Assembly: GCA_031275285.1 (NCBI GenBank)
Contig: JAISOY010000167.1
Location: 1-52,384, forward strand
Length of the DNA: 52,384 bases
Source of the DNA: Bacteroidales bacterium
GTDB taxonomy: Bacteria; Bacteroidota; Bacteroidia; Bacteroidales; UBA4181
Direction: 5' to 3'
Within the stretch, counting starts at the first letter, position 1. Each line of letters begins with the position of its first letter. The notes under the pieces were generated by a model. The model saw only the letters and a list, made by a program, of their open reading frames with translations, did no database searches and was not told where the DNA came from. Below are positions 39,451-49,840 of this stretch, in pieces. The translations under genes were made by a program, and so were the position numbers.

Positions 39451-41229
39451 TTAATTTATTGACTCCCATTTACCTGAATAATAAGCCTTATCCAACCGGG
39501 TTTTTAATTCCGGCTTATTATCGCGCACCACAGCATCACACAAATCTTTATAGACATAAAAATTCAACCAATATCCGTAAGCATATTTTTCATGCATGGA
39601 GCGGGGTTGCTTCCAAAAAGAATACCAGGCTGTATTTAAACCATATTTTTCAGCAATGCGGATGGCCTCTTCTGCCCGTAACCATATATTTTCAGTGGCT
39701 TCTTTATATAATTGCTGATAATCTTCAAGTTTCATTTTGGCAGTTACATGTATCGCGGCACGGTCATCAATACCTAATGCTTTTAAAGATACTTTCTCTT
39801 CGAACACCTGGTCGCCATCCAAATCATATTCAATCACATCAAAGAAACCGTTATTGTCCGAATCTGTGTATTTAACGGTTGCCCACTTTTCGGGAATCCC
39901 TGTGTTTCGCTCATATTTTTTATAGTCATACAATCCGCCATATCCCTGAAAATATTCGGCCTGCTGATCTATCCGCCATGCGCCCCATTCGGCACCATAG
40001 AGATGTATGCGCCCGTCAAACGGAGATAAATAGAGACTACCGTTACCTGAATTGTCCTGATCAAATTCCCCTCTGTCACCTATAGGATCGGCTTGTGGGT
40101 TATTGTCCAGTCCACCCTCACGCATGCCAATTTTAAACAAATCGCGGGGTTCATAAAATTCAACTCTTTCCCAACGGTTGCAGTCATCATCTTCATCGAA
40201 TACAAACCAGCAACTGGTCCATTTTCCGCGGCTATAGATCAAATCGTATGCGGCGTTCCGATCAGGATAAATAAGATGATCCAGTTGCCTCCATCTTGGA
40301 TCGAAGAAAAACTTATCGGCGGCAGGCAGACCCCTCAGGTTTTTGAAACGATGAACCTGGTCGGAATATGAAAATCCGGGTCCTTTGAAAAGGAGGGACA
40401 TGTCGAAATCGAATTCGTTACCGGGTGCATTGTCATTGTCAAGATCATATGTGTGGGCAGCATAATCGATATTTTTAGTGAAAAATACATCATATTCGGG
40501 ATTCTCATCCTTATATGCAGGATTTGAATTATCGGCAGGACGATACTTAGGAGAGTCGAGCAAACGGATAGCCATTTCGGATAAACCGTCGTTATCCTGA
40601 TCAAAGAATATAAAAGGTACTTCCCAGTTATATTCAAGGTCTTTGATACGGAATGATGCGGCATGCATTTTCAGGAAAGTATTGTTGCCGTGATAATCCT
40701 GGTAAAAATTAGCATGGCTGTTACGCTGCCAACACTTCAACACTATATCACTCCATTGTATGTTGTGCTTGATGTTGTCTTTTTCGCCATCGTCGATCAT
40801 AAACATATAATCGGATCCGTCCATTCCTCCGCGCCTTTTACCATCTTTATTCCATACAACAATTTGTATTTCGGAAATACCATCGCCATCTTCGTCTACC
40901 CAGTCAATTGAGAGATCATTCGGACCGGCAAACCGCCCGTCTTTATCTTTATCGACCAGCAGACAGTCATTATCAGTATCTCCTTCGGTATCCCCGTATT
41001 GCATATCGTCATCATCGTCAATCCACATCACAGGGACACGATCAAGGATATAGGTTTTCAAAATATCCGGGTCTCCGTCGTTATCCAGGTCAATATATTC
41101 TATTGCAGATTTATCCGTTACTAACGGAAAACGAAAAGGTGTTAATTGTGTACGGTTATTCCAGTAATTTTGTGCATATAAGCTACCACTAACCGACAAA
41201 GTACATAAAATGATTATTAGTCTGTTCAT
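39451..41229 (-). CDS. Secreted Asp-rich (calcium-binding repeat) protein
   Basis: A 592-residue protein from ATG 41229 with a signal peptide (LIIILCTLSVSGSLYAQ); an upstream in-frame ATG at 41268 would add 13 residues. Repeats of the DxDxDG type occur along the chain: DLDNDGDPD, DEDGDGISE, DKDKDGRFAG, DQDNDGLSE, DLDNDNAPGN, DQDNSGNG, DSDNNGFFD and DLDGDQVFEE. These match Ca-binding loops of dockerin/FG-GAP-like modules. The protein contains many W, Y and F residues in between. The function is unknown; it heads the AKR-VOC operon, so a role in extracellular glycan or glycoside processing is plausible. Confidence 0.7.
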   Translation of the reverse strand: MNRLIIILCTLSVSGSLYAQNYWNNRTQLTPFRFPLVTDKSAIEYIDLDNDGDPDILKTYILDRVPVMWIDDDDDMQYGDTEGDTDNDCLLVDKDKDGRFAGPNDLSIDWVDEDGDGISEIQIVVWNKDGKRRGGMDGSDYMFMIDDGEKDNIKHNIQWSDIVLKCWQRNSHANFYQDYHGNNTFLKMHAASFRIKDLEYNWEVPFIFFDQDNDGLSEMAIRLLDSPKYRPADNSNPAYKDENPEYDVFFTKNIDYAAHTYDLDNDNAPGNEFDFDMSLLFKGPGFSYSDQVHRFKNLRGLPAADKFFFDPRWRQLDHLIYPDRNAAYDLIYSRGKWTSCWFVFDEDDDCNRWERVEFYEPRDLFKIGMREGGLDNNPQADPIGDRGEFDQDNSGNGSLYLSPFDGRIHLYGAEWGAWRIDQQAEYFQGYGGLYDYKKYERNTGIPEKWATVKYTDSDNNGFFDVIEYDLDGDQVFEEKVSLKALGIDDRAAIHVTAKMKLEDYQQLYKEATENIWLRAEEAIRIAEKYGLNTAWYSFWKQPRSMHEKYAYGYWLNFYVYKDLCDAVVRDNKPELKTRLDKAYYSGKWESIN

Positions 41230-41371
41230 AAGGGAAATTATTTGGATTCTTATTCCAAGAAGATTCAAATTTACATTTTACTTGTTACAATGGTTTAATT
41301 TTTTACCATTAATATGTATTAATCATTAACATAATTCATTAATCGTAGTTTAGCATACTTCATAAACAGAA

Positions 41372-41402
41372 AAGCCTGTAAAATGCTAAAATTCACAGGC
41401 TT
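41372..41402 (-). terminator. Terminator of tRNA-Thr
   Basis: AAGCCTGT and ACAGGCTT form a stem (one mismatch in the extension) downstream of the tRNA on the minus strand; read that way it is followed by TTCTGTTT. Confidence 0.55.
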
Positions 41403-41426
41403 AAAATTATCCATTTACTATTTCCG

Positions 41427-41498
41427 AGCCACTCATGGGATTTGAACCCACGACCTGCTCATTACGAGTGAGCTGCTCTACCGCTGAGCTAAAGTGGC
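41427..41498 (-). tRNA. tRNA-Thr(CGT)
   Basis: The minus strand folds as a full cloverleaf: acceptor GCCACTT/GAGTGGC, D-arm GCTC/GAGC, anticodon stem GCTCA/TGAGC around loop CTCGTAA (anticodon CGT, reading ACG codons), T-arm GTGGG/CCCAT with TTCAAAT, and discriminator T. No CCA is encoded. A terminator hairpin follows. Confidence 0.95.
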
Positions 41499-41538
41499 AA
41501 ACCTAATACAAAAATATATTTTTTTTGTAAAATAAAAA

Positions 41539-41563
41539 AGAGACCGGAAAATATCCGGTCTCT
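41539..41563 (-). terminator. Terminator of serC-serA
   Basis: AGAGACCGGA and TCCGGTCTCT form a 10-bp perfect stem. On the minus strand it is followed by TTTTTTATTTT, a typical intrinsic terminator 23 bases after the serA stop. Confidence 0.8.
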
Positions 41564-41585
41564 ATATATAACGATCTTTATCAGA

Positions 41586-42509
41586 TTACTTATTTACCTG
41601 AAACCGGGTATCTTTCTTTTGAAAGAAATCAACAATCTGTTGTGCCGCTGCAAGACCTGCATTGATATTGGCTTCCGCTGTTTCTGCACCCATTTTTTTA
41701 GGAGTGGCAAAAACACGTAATCCCACGCTGTCTTCCATTTTGGCAATTCCATCCGGAGCGATATCCGACGCATATTTCAGGTCATTACGTTCCATCATGG
41801 CTTTAAGTAAGCCATCTTCATCAATCACCTCCTTACGGGCAGTATTGATCAATGCACCACCTTTAGGCATAGATGAGAAAAGATCATAGCCAATGGACTT
41901 CTTTGTATTGTCATTTGCAGGTATATGTAAAGATACATAGTGACATTTCCGATACAATTCTTTCACATCGGTAATAACCGTGATACCATCCTTCTTCAAT
42001 GTTTCCTCACTTACAAAAGGATCGAAAGCAAATACATTCATTCCAAATCCTTTCCCGAGGACAGCTACTAACTTTCCTACATTCCCGTAAGCATGAATGC
42101 CCAGGTTTTTGCCTTTCAATTCAGATCCGGTTCCGGGAGTAAATTGATTACGTGCCATAAAAATCATCATGCCGATGGCCAGTTCGGCAACAGCATTCGA
42201 ATTTTGTCCGGGAGTGTTCATAGCAACGACTCCTTTTCCAGTACAGGCTTCAAGGTCAAGATTATCATACCCCGCTCCGGCACGCACGACAATCTTTAAT
42301 TGACGGGCAGCATCTACGACTTCTTTGGTAACCTTATCACTACGGACGATCAATGCATCAACATCAGCAACAGCTTGTTGCAATTCTGCAGATCCGGCAT
42401 ATTTTTCTAATAATACGACCTCATATCCGGCTTTTCCCAAAATATCTTTTATTCCTTCCACCGCAACCACAGCAAAAGGCTTTTCTGTGGCAATCAAAAC
42501 TTTTTTCAT
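41586..42509 (-). CDS. serA: D-3-phosphoglycerate dehydrogenase, short type without ACT domain
   Basis: A 307-residue NAD-dependent 2-hydroxyacid dehydrogenase. VVRAGAGYDNLDLEAC and NTPGQNSNAVAELAIGMM mark the substrate loop, GIHAYGNVGKLVAVLGKGFGM is the NAD fold and LINTARKEVIDEDGL the conserved C-terminal segment of the coenzyme domain. The usual TPH motif with catalytic His is replaced by ATPKKMGAETAEAN, so Lys stands at the His position. It lacks the ACT regulatory domain and fits a short, Lys-type (IIIK-like) enzyme. It catalyses the first step of serine synthesis and lies 21 bases after serC in one operon. Confidence 0.9.
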   Translation of the reverse strand: MKKVLIATEKPFAVVAVEGIKDILGKAGYEVVLLEKYAGSAELQQAVADVDALIVRSDKVTKEVVDAARQLKIVVRAGAGYDNLDLEACTGKGVVAMNTPGQNSNAVAELAIGMMIFMARNQFTPGTGSELKGKNLGIHAYGNVGKLVAVLGKGFGMNVFAFDPFVSEETLKKDGITVITDVKELYRKCHYVSLHIPANDNTKKSIGYDLFSSMPKGGALINTARKEVIDEDGLLKAMMERNDLKYASDIAPDGIAKMEDSVGLRVFATPKKMGAETAEANINAGLAAAQQIVDFFQKKDTRFQVNK

Positions 42510-42530
42510 TTATGGTGTTTTGTTAACTCA

Positions 42531-43598
42531 TTAATTTTTTGCTTCAAACTCTTTCATACAATCCACCAATGCCTGTACGCTTTCAATAGGCATAGCATTG
42601 TATATAGATGCCCGGAAGCCTCCAACAGAACGGTGTCCTTTGATCCCAACCATTCCTTTGGATTGCGCAAATTCCAGAAACCCTTTTTCCAAATCCTGAT
42701 AACCGTCAGCCATTACAAAACATACATTCATAATAGAACGGTCTTCTTTTGCTGCAGTTCCTTTAAAAATTTTATTACGATCAATTTCCTGATACAAAAC
42801 GGCTGCTTTTTCCTGGTTGCGCTTTTGCATTCCGGCCACTCCCCCATTCGCTTTGATCCACTTCAGGGTTTGAAGGGCAGTAAAGATAGGCAATACGGGA
42901 GGTGTATTGTACATGGATCCGGCTTCGATATGAACCCGATAGTCCAACATAGATGGAATATGGCGTGAAACCTTTCCAAGGATATCGTCTTTAACGATAA
43001 CAAGGGTTACTCCGGCACAGGAAAGATTTTTCTGGGCACCTGCATAAATTAACCCATATCGGGAAACATCTACCGGCCGACTGAAAATGTCGGATGACAT
43101 ATCTGCCACCAATATTGGTTTTACATTGAAATCTTCGAATAATTCGGTCCCGAAAATGGTATTGTTGGTAGTGATATGGAAATAATCAGCATCAGCAGGA
43201 ACCGTATATCCTTTGGGAATATATGAGAAATTTGCATCTTTTGAAGAAGCTACTTCGATGGTCTCTCCAAAACCTTTGGCTTCTTTCATTGCTTTATTTG
43301 CCCATGTCCCTGTATTCAGGTATGCAGCTTTCTTCTCCAACAAGTTGAAAGGAACCATACAAAATTGCATGCTCGCACCACCTCCGAGAAAAAGTACCGA
43401 ATAACCTTCGGGAACCGACAATAATTCTTTGACATATGCGATTGTCTCATCCATCACTGCCTCGAAATCCTTGCCGCGATGCGATACCTCCATAAGGGAT
43501 AATCCACTGTTATTGAAGTTCAAAACGGCTTGTGCAGTTGCTTCAATAGCCTCACGGGGAAGAATAGAAGGGCCTGCACTGAAATTATGTTTTTGCAT
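42531..43598 (-). CDS. serC: Phosphoserine aminotransferase
   Basis: A 355-residue PLP enzyme. [14 protein letters not shown] is the typical N-terminal start, then [18 protein letters not shown] and [18 protein letters not shown] with the Lys that binds PLP near residue 196. [17 protein letters not shown] closes the C-terminus. It makes phosphoserine from phosphohydroxypyruvate and glutamate. The next gene in the same transcript is serA, which makes the substrate; together they form the serine pathway operon common in Bacteroidales. Confidence 0.95.
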   Translation of the reverse strand: MQKHNFSAGPSILPREAIEATAQAVLNFNNSGLSLMEVSHRGKDFEAVMDETIAYVKELLSVPEGYSVLFLGGGASMQFCMVPFNLLEKKAAYLNTGTWANKAMKEAKGFGETIEVASSKDANFSYIPKGYTVPADADYFHITTNNTIFGTELFEDFNVKPILVADMSSDIFSRPVDVSRYGLIYAGAQKNLSCAGVTLVIVKDDILGKVSRHIPSMLDYRVHIEAGSMYNTPPVLPIFTALQTLKWIKANGGVAGMQKRNQEKAAVLYQEIDRNKIFKGTAAKEDRSIMNVCFVMADGYQDLEKGFLEFAQSKGMVGIKGHRSVGGFRASIYNAMPIESVQALVDCMKEFEAKN

Positions 43599-43759
43599 AC
43601 TGGTTTATATTAAAATAATCACTGACTTTTATCATAAAAAGGAGCAAAATTAAGCGTTTTTTTATTACCTGCGTCATAAATCAGGAAAAACATAATAACA
43701 TGTTTTAAACTTCCGGGTTGTTTGTATCAGTTACTTGTTTTTACCTGAAATATATCCAT

Positions 43760-44215
43760 TCATTGTTCTTCTATATACCCGGTATCTTCCAATAGATCCT
43801 TACTCTGTGCAGCGGTGACTGCTAGATAATCACACCGTTCATTCTCCTTATTTCCGGCATGTCCTTTAACCCATACAAAACGGACATGATGAGAATGGTA
43901 TATTTTTAAGAAACGTATCCACAAGTCACTGTTTTTCTTTCCTGCGAATCTTTTCTTTTCCCAGTCGAATACCCATCTTTTTTCTACAGAATTAACTACA
44001 TACTGGGAGTCTGTATGGATAGTTACCTGGCTTTTGGGAAACTTTAAAGCTTCAAGAGCAACAATCACCGCCAGTAATTCCATCCGGTTATTCGTGGTAC
44101 GTTGATAACCCTGAGACAGTTCTTTTCGATGTGGTCCGGCCAACATAACAACTCCGTATCCTCCCGGCCCCGGATTGCCCAGTGAAGATCCGTCTGTATA
44201 TATGGTGATGTGCAT
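43760..44215 (-). CDS. rnhA: Ribonuclease HI
   Basis: A 151-residue RNase HI. The four active-site carboxylates are visible: ITIYTDGSS (Asp), NRMELLAVIVALE (Glu) and VTIHTDSQYVVNS (Asp) in order, and the final Asp in NERCDYLA; VKGHAGNKENE holds the His loop. It cuts RNA in RNA-DNA hybrids. It stands alone; the 161 bases towards serC hold nothing I can call. Confidence 0.95.
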   Translation of the reverse strand: MHITIYTDGSSLGNPGPGGYGVVMLAGPHRKELSQGYQRTTNNRMELLAVIVALEALKFPKSQVTIHTDSQYVVNSVEKRWVFDWEKKRFAGKKNSDLWIRFLKIYHSHHVRFVWVKGHAGNKENERCDYLAVTAAQSKDLLEDTGYIEEQ

Positions 44216-44279
44216 TATTTTTTCAGGTAAAATTACAATTTTTCTCTAATGGTAAGAAAGTACGACCCTATAAATACGA

Positions 44280-44307
44280 AAAGAGCGGTTCTCCCGAACG
44301 GCCCTTT
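44280..44307 (-). terminator. Terminator between S9 peptidase gene and rnhA
   Basis: Minus strand AAAGGGCCGTTC, GGGA, GAACCGCTCTTT: a 12-bp stem with two mismatches, followed by TCG. It would end the S9 peptidase transcript. Confidence 0.5.
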
Positions 44308-44412
44308 CTAGTTACTAACTACTAACTACTACAAAATTATGAAAAAAAACTATTAAATATATATCGAAAACCGTGCCAAACTTTGCTGATAGGGCGCTTT
44401 TTTCGGCAATAT

Positions 44413-46962
44413 TCAGAAATTCTTTTTCGGGTACATTTCATTCCACCAGATAGGGTCATTCTGAAGCCATTTGGCAAACCAGGCGAATATGCTGTTATTC
44501 CATCGTATACGCTTGTCATAATCCATGATATGGTGGTTTTCCCCTGCTATGGAGATGAACTCTACAGGCTTTCCTAATATTTTCAGGGCGGTAAACATTT
44601 GGATACTTTCACCAACCGGTACATTGGTATCCGCATCCCCATGTAATAAAAGGAGGGGAGTGTTTATTTTATCCGCAGAGAAAAGCGGGCTTTGTCCAAC
44701 AAATAAATCCGCATTGTTCCACGGATAGGAATCAGCAGCCGCATATCCATTATACGAATAACCCCAGTAACCTTCGCCCCAATAACTGGTAATATCACTG
44801 ATCCCGGCATGCGAAACAGCAGCCGCAAAAATATCAGTACGGGTTTGCAGGTACATGGTCATAAAACCACCGTAAGACGCCCCGATACAGCCGACCTTTG
44901 TACGGTCAACAAACGGATGTGCCTCACAAACTTTTTTTGTCCCTTCAATGATGTTATCCGCCGTATATTCACCCCAGGCATTGATATGGCGTGCTGAGAA
45001 TTCCTGTCCGAACCCAATGGCCCCGCTGGGTTGTATCACATACACAATATATCCCATTGTAGCATAAAGGTGGAAGGAATAACGCCCGTCAAAACCTCGG
45101 TTAACCGGCGTAGTCCCTCCGTAATAATATACTATCATCGGGTATTTTTTATCTTTTTGAAAATCGTACGGGTAATAAATACGACCTTTAATTTCCGTAC
45201 CATCAGATGCCTGAAAATTCCAATCTTCGACAGGTCCAAGGGTTAATTGATCCATTACCGGCTTCATCGGATTATCCAGAATGACTGTTTTACTGTTCTT
45301 CAAATCAACACGAAAAGCCCTTGAGGCGTATGATGTATTCTGCCCTACCCCGGTAAGTACCAGTGCTTCATCTGCAATACTGATATTCTGGACCACATCA
45401 GCCGGCAGATCTAATTTTTCAAACCTGTCTTTTTTCACCTGATAGCGGTAAACATTCACATAATCTTCATCTGTAGTCAGGAAATAGATATTATTATCGA
45501 CTTTATTCCAATACATATTTTGTATGGAAGGATTGAAATCGCGGGTAATTGCCTTGATTTCCTTTGAAGCGAGGTCATAAATATACGCCTGCCCGTCACT
45601 GGGATTCGGAATACCGGTCACCCTTTCATCCAATCCTATCTTATCGAATGATTCAGGACCTCCCGAAAGGAGCAATTGCTTCCCATCCGGTGAAAATCCG
45701 GAAACGCTCCCGTATTTAATATCATGCCATAGCGTATCTACCTCCATCGTATTGAGATGCAAGTGAAAAAAAGATCTCAGAGAGAAGGGGCGCTCAGAAT
45801 AATGGTCCCTGCCGGTAGAAAAAACGATGGACTTTGCATCAGGACTGATGGCACTCAAGTATGAACTCCGGTAACCAAAAGTAAGCGGCCGAAGCACTCC
45901 TGTTGCAAGGTCATAGTGATAGAGAAAACTCCTGTTCCTCCACCCTGCCTGCCGGTCTTGTGGAGTTAATATCTGATGGACGCCGCCGTCCTTGCTTTCC
46001 GGTGCCTTATCGGTAATGGAAAATATGAGGTAAGTCTCGTCAGGAGACCAGTAAAAATATCCTTCGGGAAGGTCTTCGGCCAATAATTTTTCCTGCATTA
46101 CCGAAAGATCCAGTACATACAAATTTCTTCCGGTAGTTCCCGTGGTGGTAGAATACAAACGACTTCCTCTAGGCATCCACCGCCATCCCCGGTCGCCACT
46201 ACTATTTAGAATCACTGCCCCGGTCGTTGCATTCATTACCTTCACCTGGGAACTTCTTTTCCCTTTGGGAAGAACAACGGTAGTATTCAGAAGTACATAT
46301 TTTCCGTCAGGCGAGATGGATGTGCTGGTAGGACGTTCTCCTTCCAGTATATCGTATAATGTAAAAGGACGCTGACCAGATGTTGCACTGGCAAATATTT
46401 TCTGGGGTTGATCCGGTTTTATATCGATTTTTATGGATGGAGGAATGGAATCGGTTGCCATGGAAAGGCATTTTATTGAAATTTCATAGCTTTTAGGTTC
46501 CACATTGGATGACCATTCGACAGATGCTGCCTTATCCAGGCTCTTTTGCGTAGAGTATTTATCCAGGACTTTTTCTCCACCCACATAGATCTCAAACGCT
46601 TGGGGAGAAGAAACCTTCAGTTTTATTTTGGTAAAGCCCTTAGCCGTGACCACAAAATTAAAAAAATGCAATGATGACTGATGTCCAGACCCGATCCCGG
46701 AAGTAAAGTAGCCGGAAACCGGATCAGCTTGTTTTTCTTTAGATTGTTGCATCACTATAGAGGATGATACTTTTGTCCCTAATATCTGTTTTGCATCATA
46801 TTTCTTGTCAAAAATATTGATAGAGTCAACTAAGACAGGCTTCTGAAGAAAAACAGGTCCTGCGACCATACAACTTTTTACTGCTACATAGGATATACTA
46901 TCCTGCGCAGATACCTGAGATGCAAAAACAATAAAAGCCAGAAAAATAAAACGTTTCATCAT
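44413..46962 (-). CDS. Secreted S9-family (prolyl-oligopeptidase-type) peptidase
   Basis: An 849-residue exported protein (LAFIVFASQVSAQ signal). Residues about 210-560 form a beta-propeller-like region with repeated SPDGKYVLLNT, SPDETYLIFSI and SPDGKQLLLSG motifs. The C-terminal alpha/beta-hydrolase domain carries GASYGGFMTMYL (Ser), LLLHGDADTNVP (Asp) and GENHHIMD (His), the complete S9 triad. An N-terminal domain of about 190 residues precedes the propeller. It probably cleaves peptides in the periplasm for nutrition. It is a single-gene transcript with its terminator at 44280. Confidence 0.88.
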   Translation of the reverse strand: MMKRFIFLAFIVFASQVSAQDSISYVAVKSCMVAGPVFLQKPVLVDSINIFDKKYDAKQILGTKVSSSIVMQQSKEKQADPVSGYFTSGIGSGHQSSLHFFNFVVTAKGFTKIKLKVSSPQAFEIYVGGEKVLDKYSTQKSLDKAASVEWSSNVEPKSYEISIKCLSMATDSIPPSIKIDIKPDQPQKIFASATSGQRPFTLYDILEGERPTSTSISPDGKYVLLNTTVVLPKGKRSSQVKVMNATTGAVILNSSGDRGWRWMPRGSRLYSTTTGTTGRNLYVLDLSVMQEKLLAEDLPEGYFYWSPDETYLIFSITDKAPESKDGGVHQILTPQDRQAGWRNRSFLYHYDLATGVLRPLTFGYRSSYLSAISPDAKSIVFSTGRDHYSERPFSLRSFFHLHLNTMEVDTLWHDIKYGSVSGFSPDGKQLLLSGGPESFDKIGLDERVTGIPNPSDGQAYIYDLASKEIKAITRDFNPSIQNMYWNKVDNNIYFLTTDEDYVNVYRYQVKKDRFEKLDLPADVVQNISIADEALVLTGVGQNTSYASRAFRVDLKNSKTVILDNPMKPVMDQLTLGPVEDWNFQASDGTEIKGRIYYPYDFQKDKKYPMIVYYYGGTTPVNRGFDGRYSFHLYATMGYIVYVIQPSGAIGFGQEFSARHINAWGEYTADNIIEGTKKVCEAHPFVDRTKVGCIGASYGGFMTMYLQTRTDIFAAAVSHAGISDITSYWGEGYWGYSYNGYAAADSYPWNNADLFVGQSPLFSADKINTPLLLLHGDADTNVPVGESIQMFTALKILGKPVEFISIAGENHHIMDYDKRIRWNNSIFAWFAKWLQNDPIWWNEMYPKKNF

Positions 46963-47042
46963 GATTGAATTTTACGAAGTTTGTAAAAGTAATATTTTCC
47001 GGTGAAACACCTAATGATTTTTCTCCGGTACCGGCAGAAAAC

Positions 47043-47073
47043 AATAAAGGTGGTCCGAAAGGCCACCTTTATT
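47043..47073 (-). terminator. Terminator after rplQ
   Basis: AATAAAGGTGG and CCACCTTTATT form an 11-bp perfect stem. It marks the end of the ribosomal protein transcript, 26 bases after the rplQ stop. Confidence 0.8.
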
Positions 47074-47098
47074 ATACATATAGAAAATAACCTAATTG

Positions 47099-47776
47099 TT
47101 ATTCTTCTTTCTTTTCCTCTTTTTCTTCAGAAGGAGCCTCTTCTTCCTTCACCTCTTCTTTAGGCTGCTCTTCCGTTTTTACTGCTGTCTCTTCTTCCTT
47201 CACCTCTTCCTTTACTTCAGGAGCTTCAACAACAGTTTCTTCGGTTTTTACTGCTTCTACCTTTTCAGCTTTCTTGGCTTTAGCCTTAGGAGCTGCTTCA
47301 GCAGCAGGAGTAGCGGCTTCGGCTGTCGTTGCACCGGCAGCTTTCTTGGTACCTCCGCGTCTGCTTCTACGTGTGGTAGTACTCTTAGCCTTCGTATCCT
47401 TGGCAGCCAACATGTTTTCATTATAGTCTACCAATTCAATGATACACATTTCAGCAGCATCGCCTTTACGGAATCCTGTTTTCAGTATCCTGGTGTAACC
47501 GCCCGGACGATCCATGATCTTCGGAGAAATATCACGGAACAGTTCAGAAACAGCATCTTTATCCTGCAGGTAACTGAAAACTACGCGGCGTGAATGGGTA
47601 GTATCATTTTTTGAGCGGGTAATCAATGGCTCTACATATACTTTTAATGCCTTGGCTTTCGCAGTGGTGGTGGTAATGCGTTTGTGCATAATCAACGACG
47701 AAGCCATATTGGACAACATCGCCTTACGGTGCGTATTGGTGCGACCCAGGTGATTTATCTTTTTTGCGTGTCTCAT
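47099..47776 (-). CDS. rplQ: 50S ribosomal protein L17 with long acidic-basic tail
   Basis: The L17 core lies at residues 1-125: [20 protein letters not shown] start and [25 protein letters not shown] end. A tail of about 90 residues ([17 protein letters not shown] then alternating E, K, V, P, T) follows and is unusual in length but of the type seen in Bacteroidota. The gene closes the cluster, eight bases after rpoA. Codon repetition makes this a low-complexity segment; no frameshift is visible. Confidence 0.93.
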   Translation of the reverse strand: MRHAKKINHLGRTNTHRKAMLSNMASSLIMHKRITTTTAKAKALKVYVEPLITRSKNDTTHSRRVVFSYLQDKDAVSELFRDISPKIMDRPGGYTRILKTGFRKGDAAEMCIIELVDYNENMLAAKDTKAKSTTTRRSRRGGTKKAAGATTAEAATPAAEAAPKAKAKKAEKVEAVKTEETVVEAPEVKEEVKEEETAVKTEEQPKEEVKEEEAPSEEKEEKKEE

Positions 47777-47783
47777 TTGCTAA

Positions 47784-48776
47784 TTAATCCTTATCTAATT
47801 TATATTTTGCTATATCCATTCCAAAATTCAAATTCATACTTTCTAATAACTCATCCAGTTCGGTAAGGGATTTTTTTCCGAAATTACGGAACTTCAATAA
47901 GTCGTTTTTGCTGAATTTGACCAAATCACCCAAAGTATCCACTTCAGCTGCTTTCAAGCAGTTAAGTGCACGTACCGATAGATCCATATCTACCAACCGT
48001 GTTTTGAGTAATTGACGCATGTGAAGAATTTCTTCATCGAATTCATCGGCTACCTGTTTTTCTTCAGTTTCAAGAGTGATCTTTTCATCTGAGAAAAGCA
48101 TGAAATGATGGATCAATATTTTTGCAGCCTCTTTAAGTGCTTCTTTCGGATGAATAGAGCCATCTGTATCCAATTCTATCACCAGTTTTTCATAGTCCGT
48201 CTTTTGTTCTACACGATAATTCTCAATCGCATATTTGACGTTTTTGATCGGTGTATAAATGGAATCGATCGCAACTAATCCTATTTCCGCATTTTCAGGC
48301 ATATTTTCTTCAGCAGGAACATAACCGCGCCCTTTTTCAATGTCAACCTTCATCTGAAGCTTCACATTATTGTCCATGGTACAAATTACCAGGTCAGGAT
48401 TCAATACTTTAAATCCTACCAGGAATTTATCCAGATCACCGGCTTTGAATTCGGACTGCCCATTGAGCACAACATGAATCGACTCACTTTCCGTAGCTTC
48501 ATCAAGTTGTTTCAGACGAATTTGTTTCAGATTCAGGACTATTTCGGTCACATCTTCCACTACTCCCGGAATAGTGGAAAATTCGTGCTGCACACCGTCT
48601 ATTTTGATCTTGGTGATAGCAAACCCTTCCAAGGAAGACAATAATATCCTCCGTAAGGCATTACCTACTGTAATACCGTAGCCAGGTTCTAGTGGACGAA
48701 ACTCGAATTTGCCGTGTTTATCATCGGCTTCGAGCATAACCACCTTATCGGGTCTTTGAAAAGCTAAAATCGCCAT
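47784..48776 (-). CDS. rpoA: DNA-directed RNA polymerase subunit alpha
   Basis: A 330-residue alpha subunit. The N-terminal domain has [24 protein letters not shown], the dimerisation helix, and a conserved [11 protein letters not shown]. The C-terminal domain ends with [20 protein letters not shown] and [18 protein letters not shown], the DNA- and activator-contact region. It assembles core RNA polymerase. It lies between rpsD and rplQ as in other Bacteroidota. Confidence 0.97.
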   Translation of the reverse strand: MAILAFQRPDKVVMLEADDKHGKFEFRPLEPGYGITVGNALRRILLSSLEGFAITKIKIDGVQHEFSTIPGVVEDVTEIVLNLKQIRLKQLDEATESESIHVVLNGQSEFKAGDLDKFLVGFKVLNPDLVICTMDNNVKLQMKVDIEKGRGYVPAEENMPENAEIGLVAIDSIYTPIKNVKYAIENYRVEQKTDYEKLVIELDTDGSIHPKEALKEAAKILIHHFMLFSDEKITLETEEKQVADEFDEEILHMRQLLKTRLVDMDLSVRALNCLKAAEVDTLGDLVKFSKNDLLKFRNFGKKSLTELDELLESMNLNFGMDIAKYKLDKD

Positions 48777-48785
48777 GTTATTATT

Positions 48786-49388
48786 TTATTTTGAGTACAA
48801 TTCTACAATCAGTTGTTCCTTGATGTTTTCAGGAATATCACTTCTTTCAGGTACATTCAGAAATTTTCCGGTCATACTGCTGGCGTCCCATTCCAACCAT
48901 GAATAACGTGATTGACGAGGAACAGAATTAGTGATAACTTCCAGAGATTTGGAACGTTCACGTACACCTATGGTTTGTCCGTTTTTCAACTGATATGAAG
49001 GGACATTCACTACTTCGCCATTGACGACGATGTGACGGTGTGATACCAACTGACGTGCTGCCATACGCGAAGGAGCAATTCCTAAACGATAAACTACATT
49101 ATCCAGACGGGATTCAAGTAACTGCAATAACACTTCACCAGTAATCCCATGGCTACGGTGTGCTTTATCAAAAAGATTGGAAAACTGACGTTCCAACACA
49201 CCATATGTATATTTTGCTTTTTGCTTTTCCTTCAATTGAACACCATATTCCGATGTCTTCTTTCTTCCTTTGGTGTTACCGTGTTGTCCCGGAGGATAAG
49301 GTTTACGTTCATATGCCTTATCGGAACCGAAGATCGGTTCTCCGAATTTTCTTGCAATTTTTGTTTTAGGTCCAGTATATCTTGCCAT
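48786..49388 (-). CDS. rpsD: 30S ribosomal protein S4
   Basis: A 200-residue protein. [20 protein letters not shown] is the start, and [12 protein letters not shown] the early conserved loop. [34 protein letters not shown] is the S4 RNA-binding domain. No N-terminal zinc cysteines are present (the C-minus form). It binds 16S rRNA and nucleates 30S assembly. Confidence 0.96.
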   Translation of the reverse strand: MARYTGPKTKIARKFGEPIFGSDKAYERKPYPPGQHGNTKGRKKTSEYGVQLKEKQKAKYTYGVLERQFSNLFDKAHRSHGITGEVLLQLLESRLDNVVYRLGIAPSRMAARQLVSHRHIVVNGEVVNVPSYQLKNGQTIGVRERSKSLEVITNSVPRQSRYSWLEWDASSMTGKFLNVPERSDIPENIKEQLIVELYSK

Positions 49389-49431
49389 TGTATTAATCTA
49401 TTTTGAGAAATCGAACATAAATAATTATTAT

Positions 49432-49821
49432 TTAAACCCTTCTACGTTTAGCAGGGCGGCAACCATTGTGTGGCAATGGAGTGACATCAACAATCTCGGT
49501 AACTTCGATACCTGTTCCATGAATGGTCCTGATAGCCGACTCACGTCCTGAACCGGGACCTTTTACAAAAACCTTTACTTTACGTAAGCCTAAATCGAAA
49601 GCCACTTTTGCACAATCAGAAGCAGCTGTCTGGGCTGCATAAGGGGTATTCTTTTTCGAACCTTTGAAACCCATTTTTCCGGCTGATGACCATGATATCA
49701 CCTGTCCGGAATTATTGGCCAGAGTAATAATAATATTATTGAACGAAGCGTTAATATGTGCCTGTCCGATAGGTTCTACTTTAACAACTTTTTTCTTGGT
49801 TGTTCCTGACTTTTTTGCCAT
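49432..49821 (-). CDS. rpsK: 30S ribosomal protein S11
   Basis: A 129-residue protein with [40 protein letters not shown] and the C-terminal [15 protein letters not shown]. All are standard S11 signatures. It contacts the 690 loop of 16S rRNA in the platform. It lies between rpsM and rpsD. Confidence 0.96.
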   Translation of the reverse strand: MAKKSGTTKKKVVKVEPIGQAHINASFNNIIITLANNSGQVISWSSAGKMGFKGSKKNTPYAAQTAASDCAKVAFDLGLRKVKVFVKGPGSGRESAIRTIHGTGIEVTEIVDVTPLPHNGCRPAKRRRV

Positions 49822-49840
49822 AATCCTTAATCTATACTAA

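Noticed and set aside
41586..42509. serA as a truncated gene because the ACT domain is missing
   Set aside because: The protein ends cleanly with a terminator after it, and short type enzymes without ACT are normal in this group.
47096..47593. 165-codon Phe/Leu/Ser-rich frame on the plus strand
   Set aside because: It is the antisense shadow of the Glu/Lys-rich tail of rplQ.
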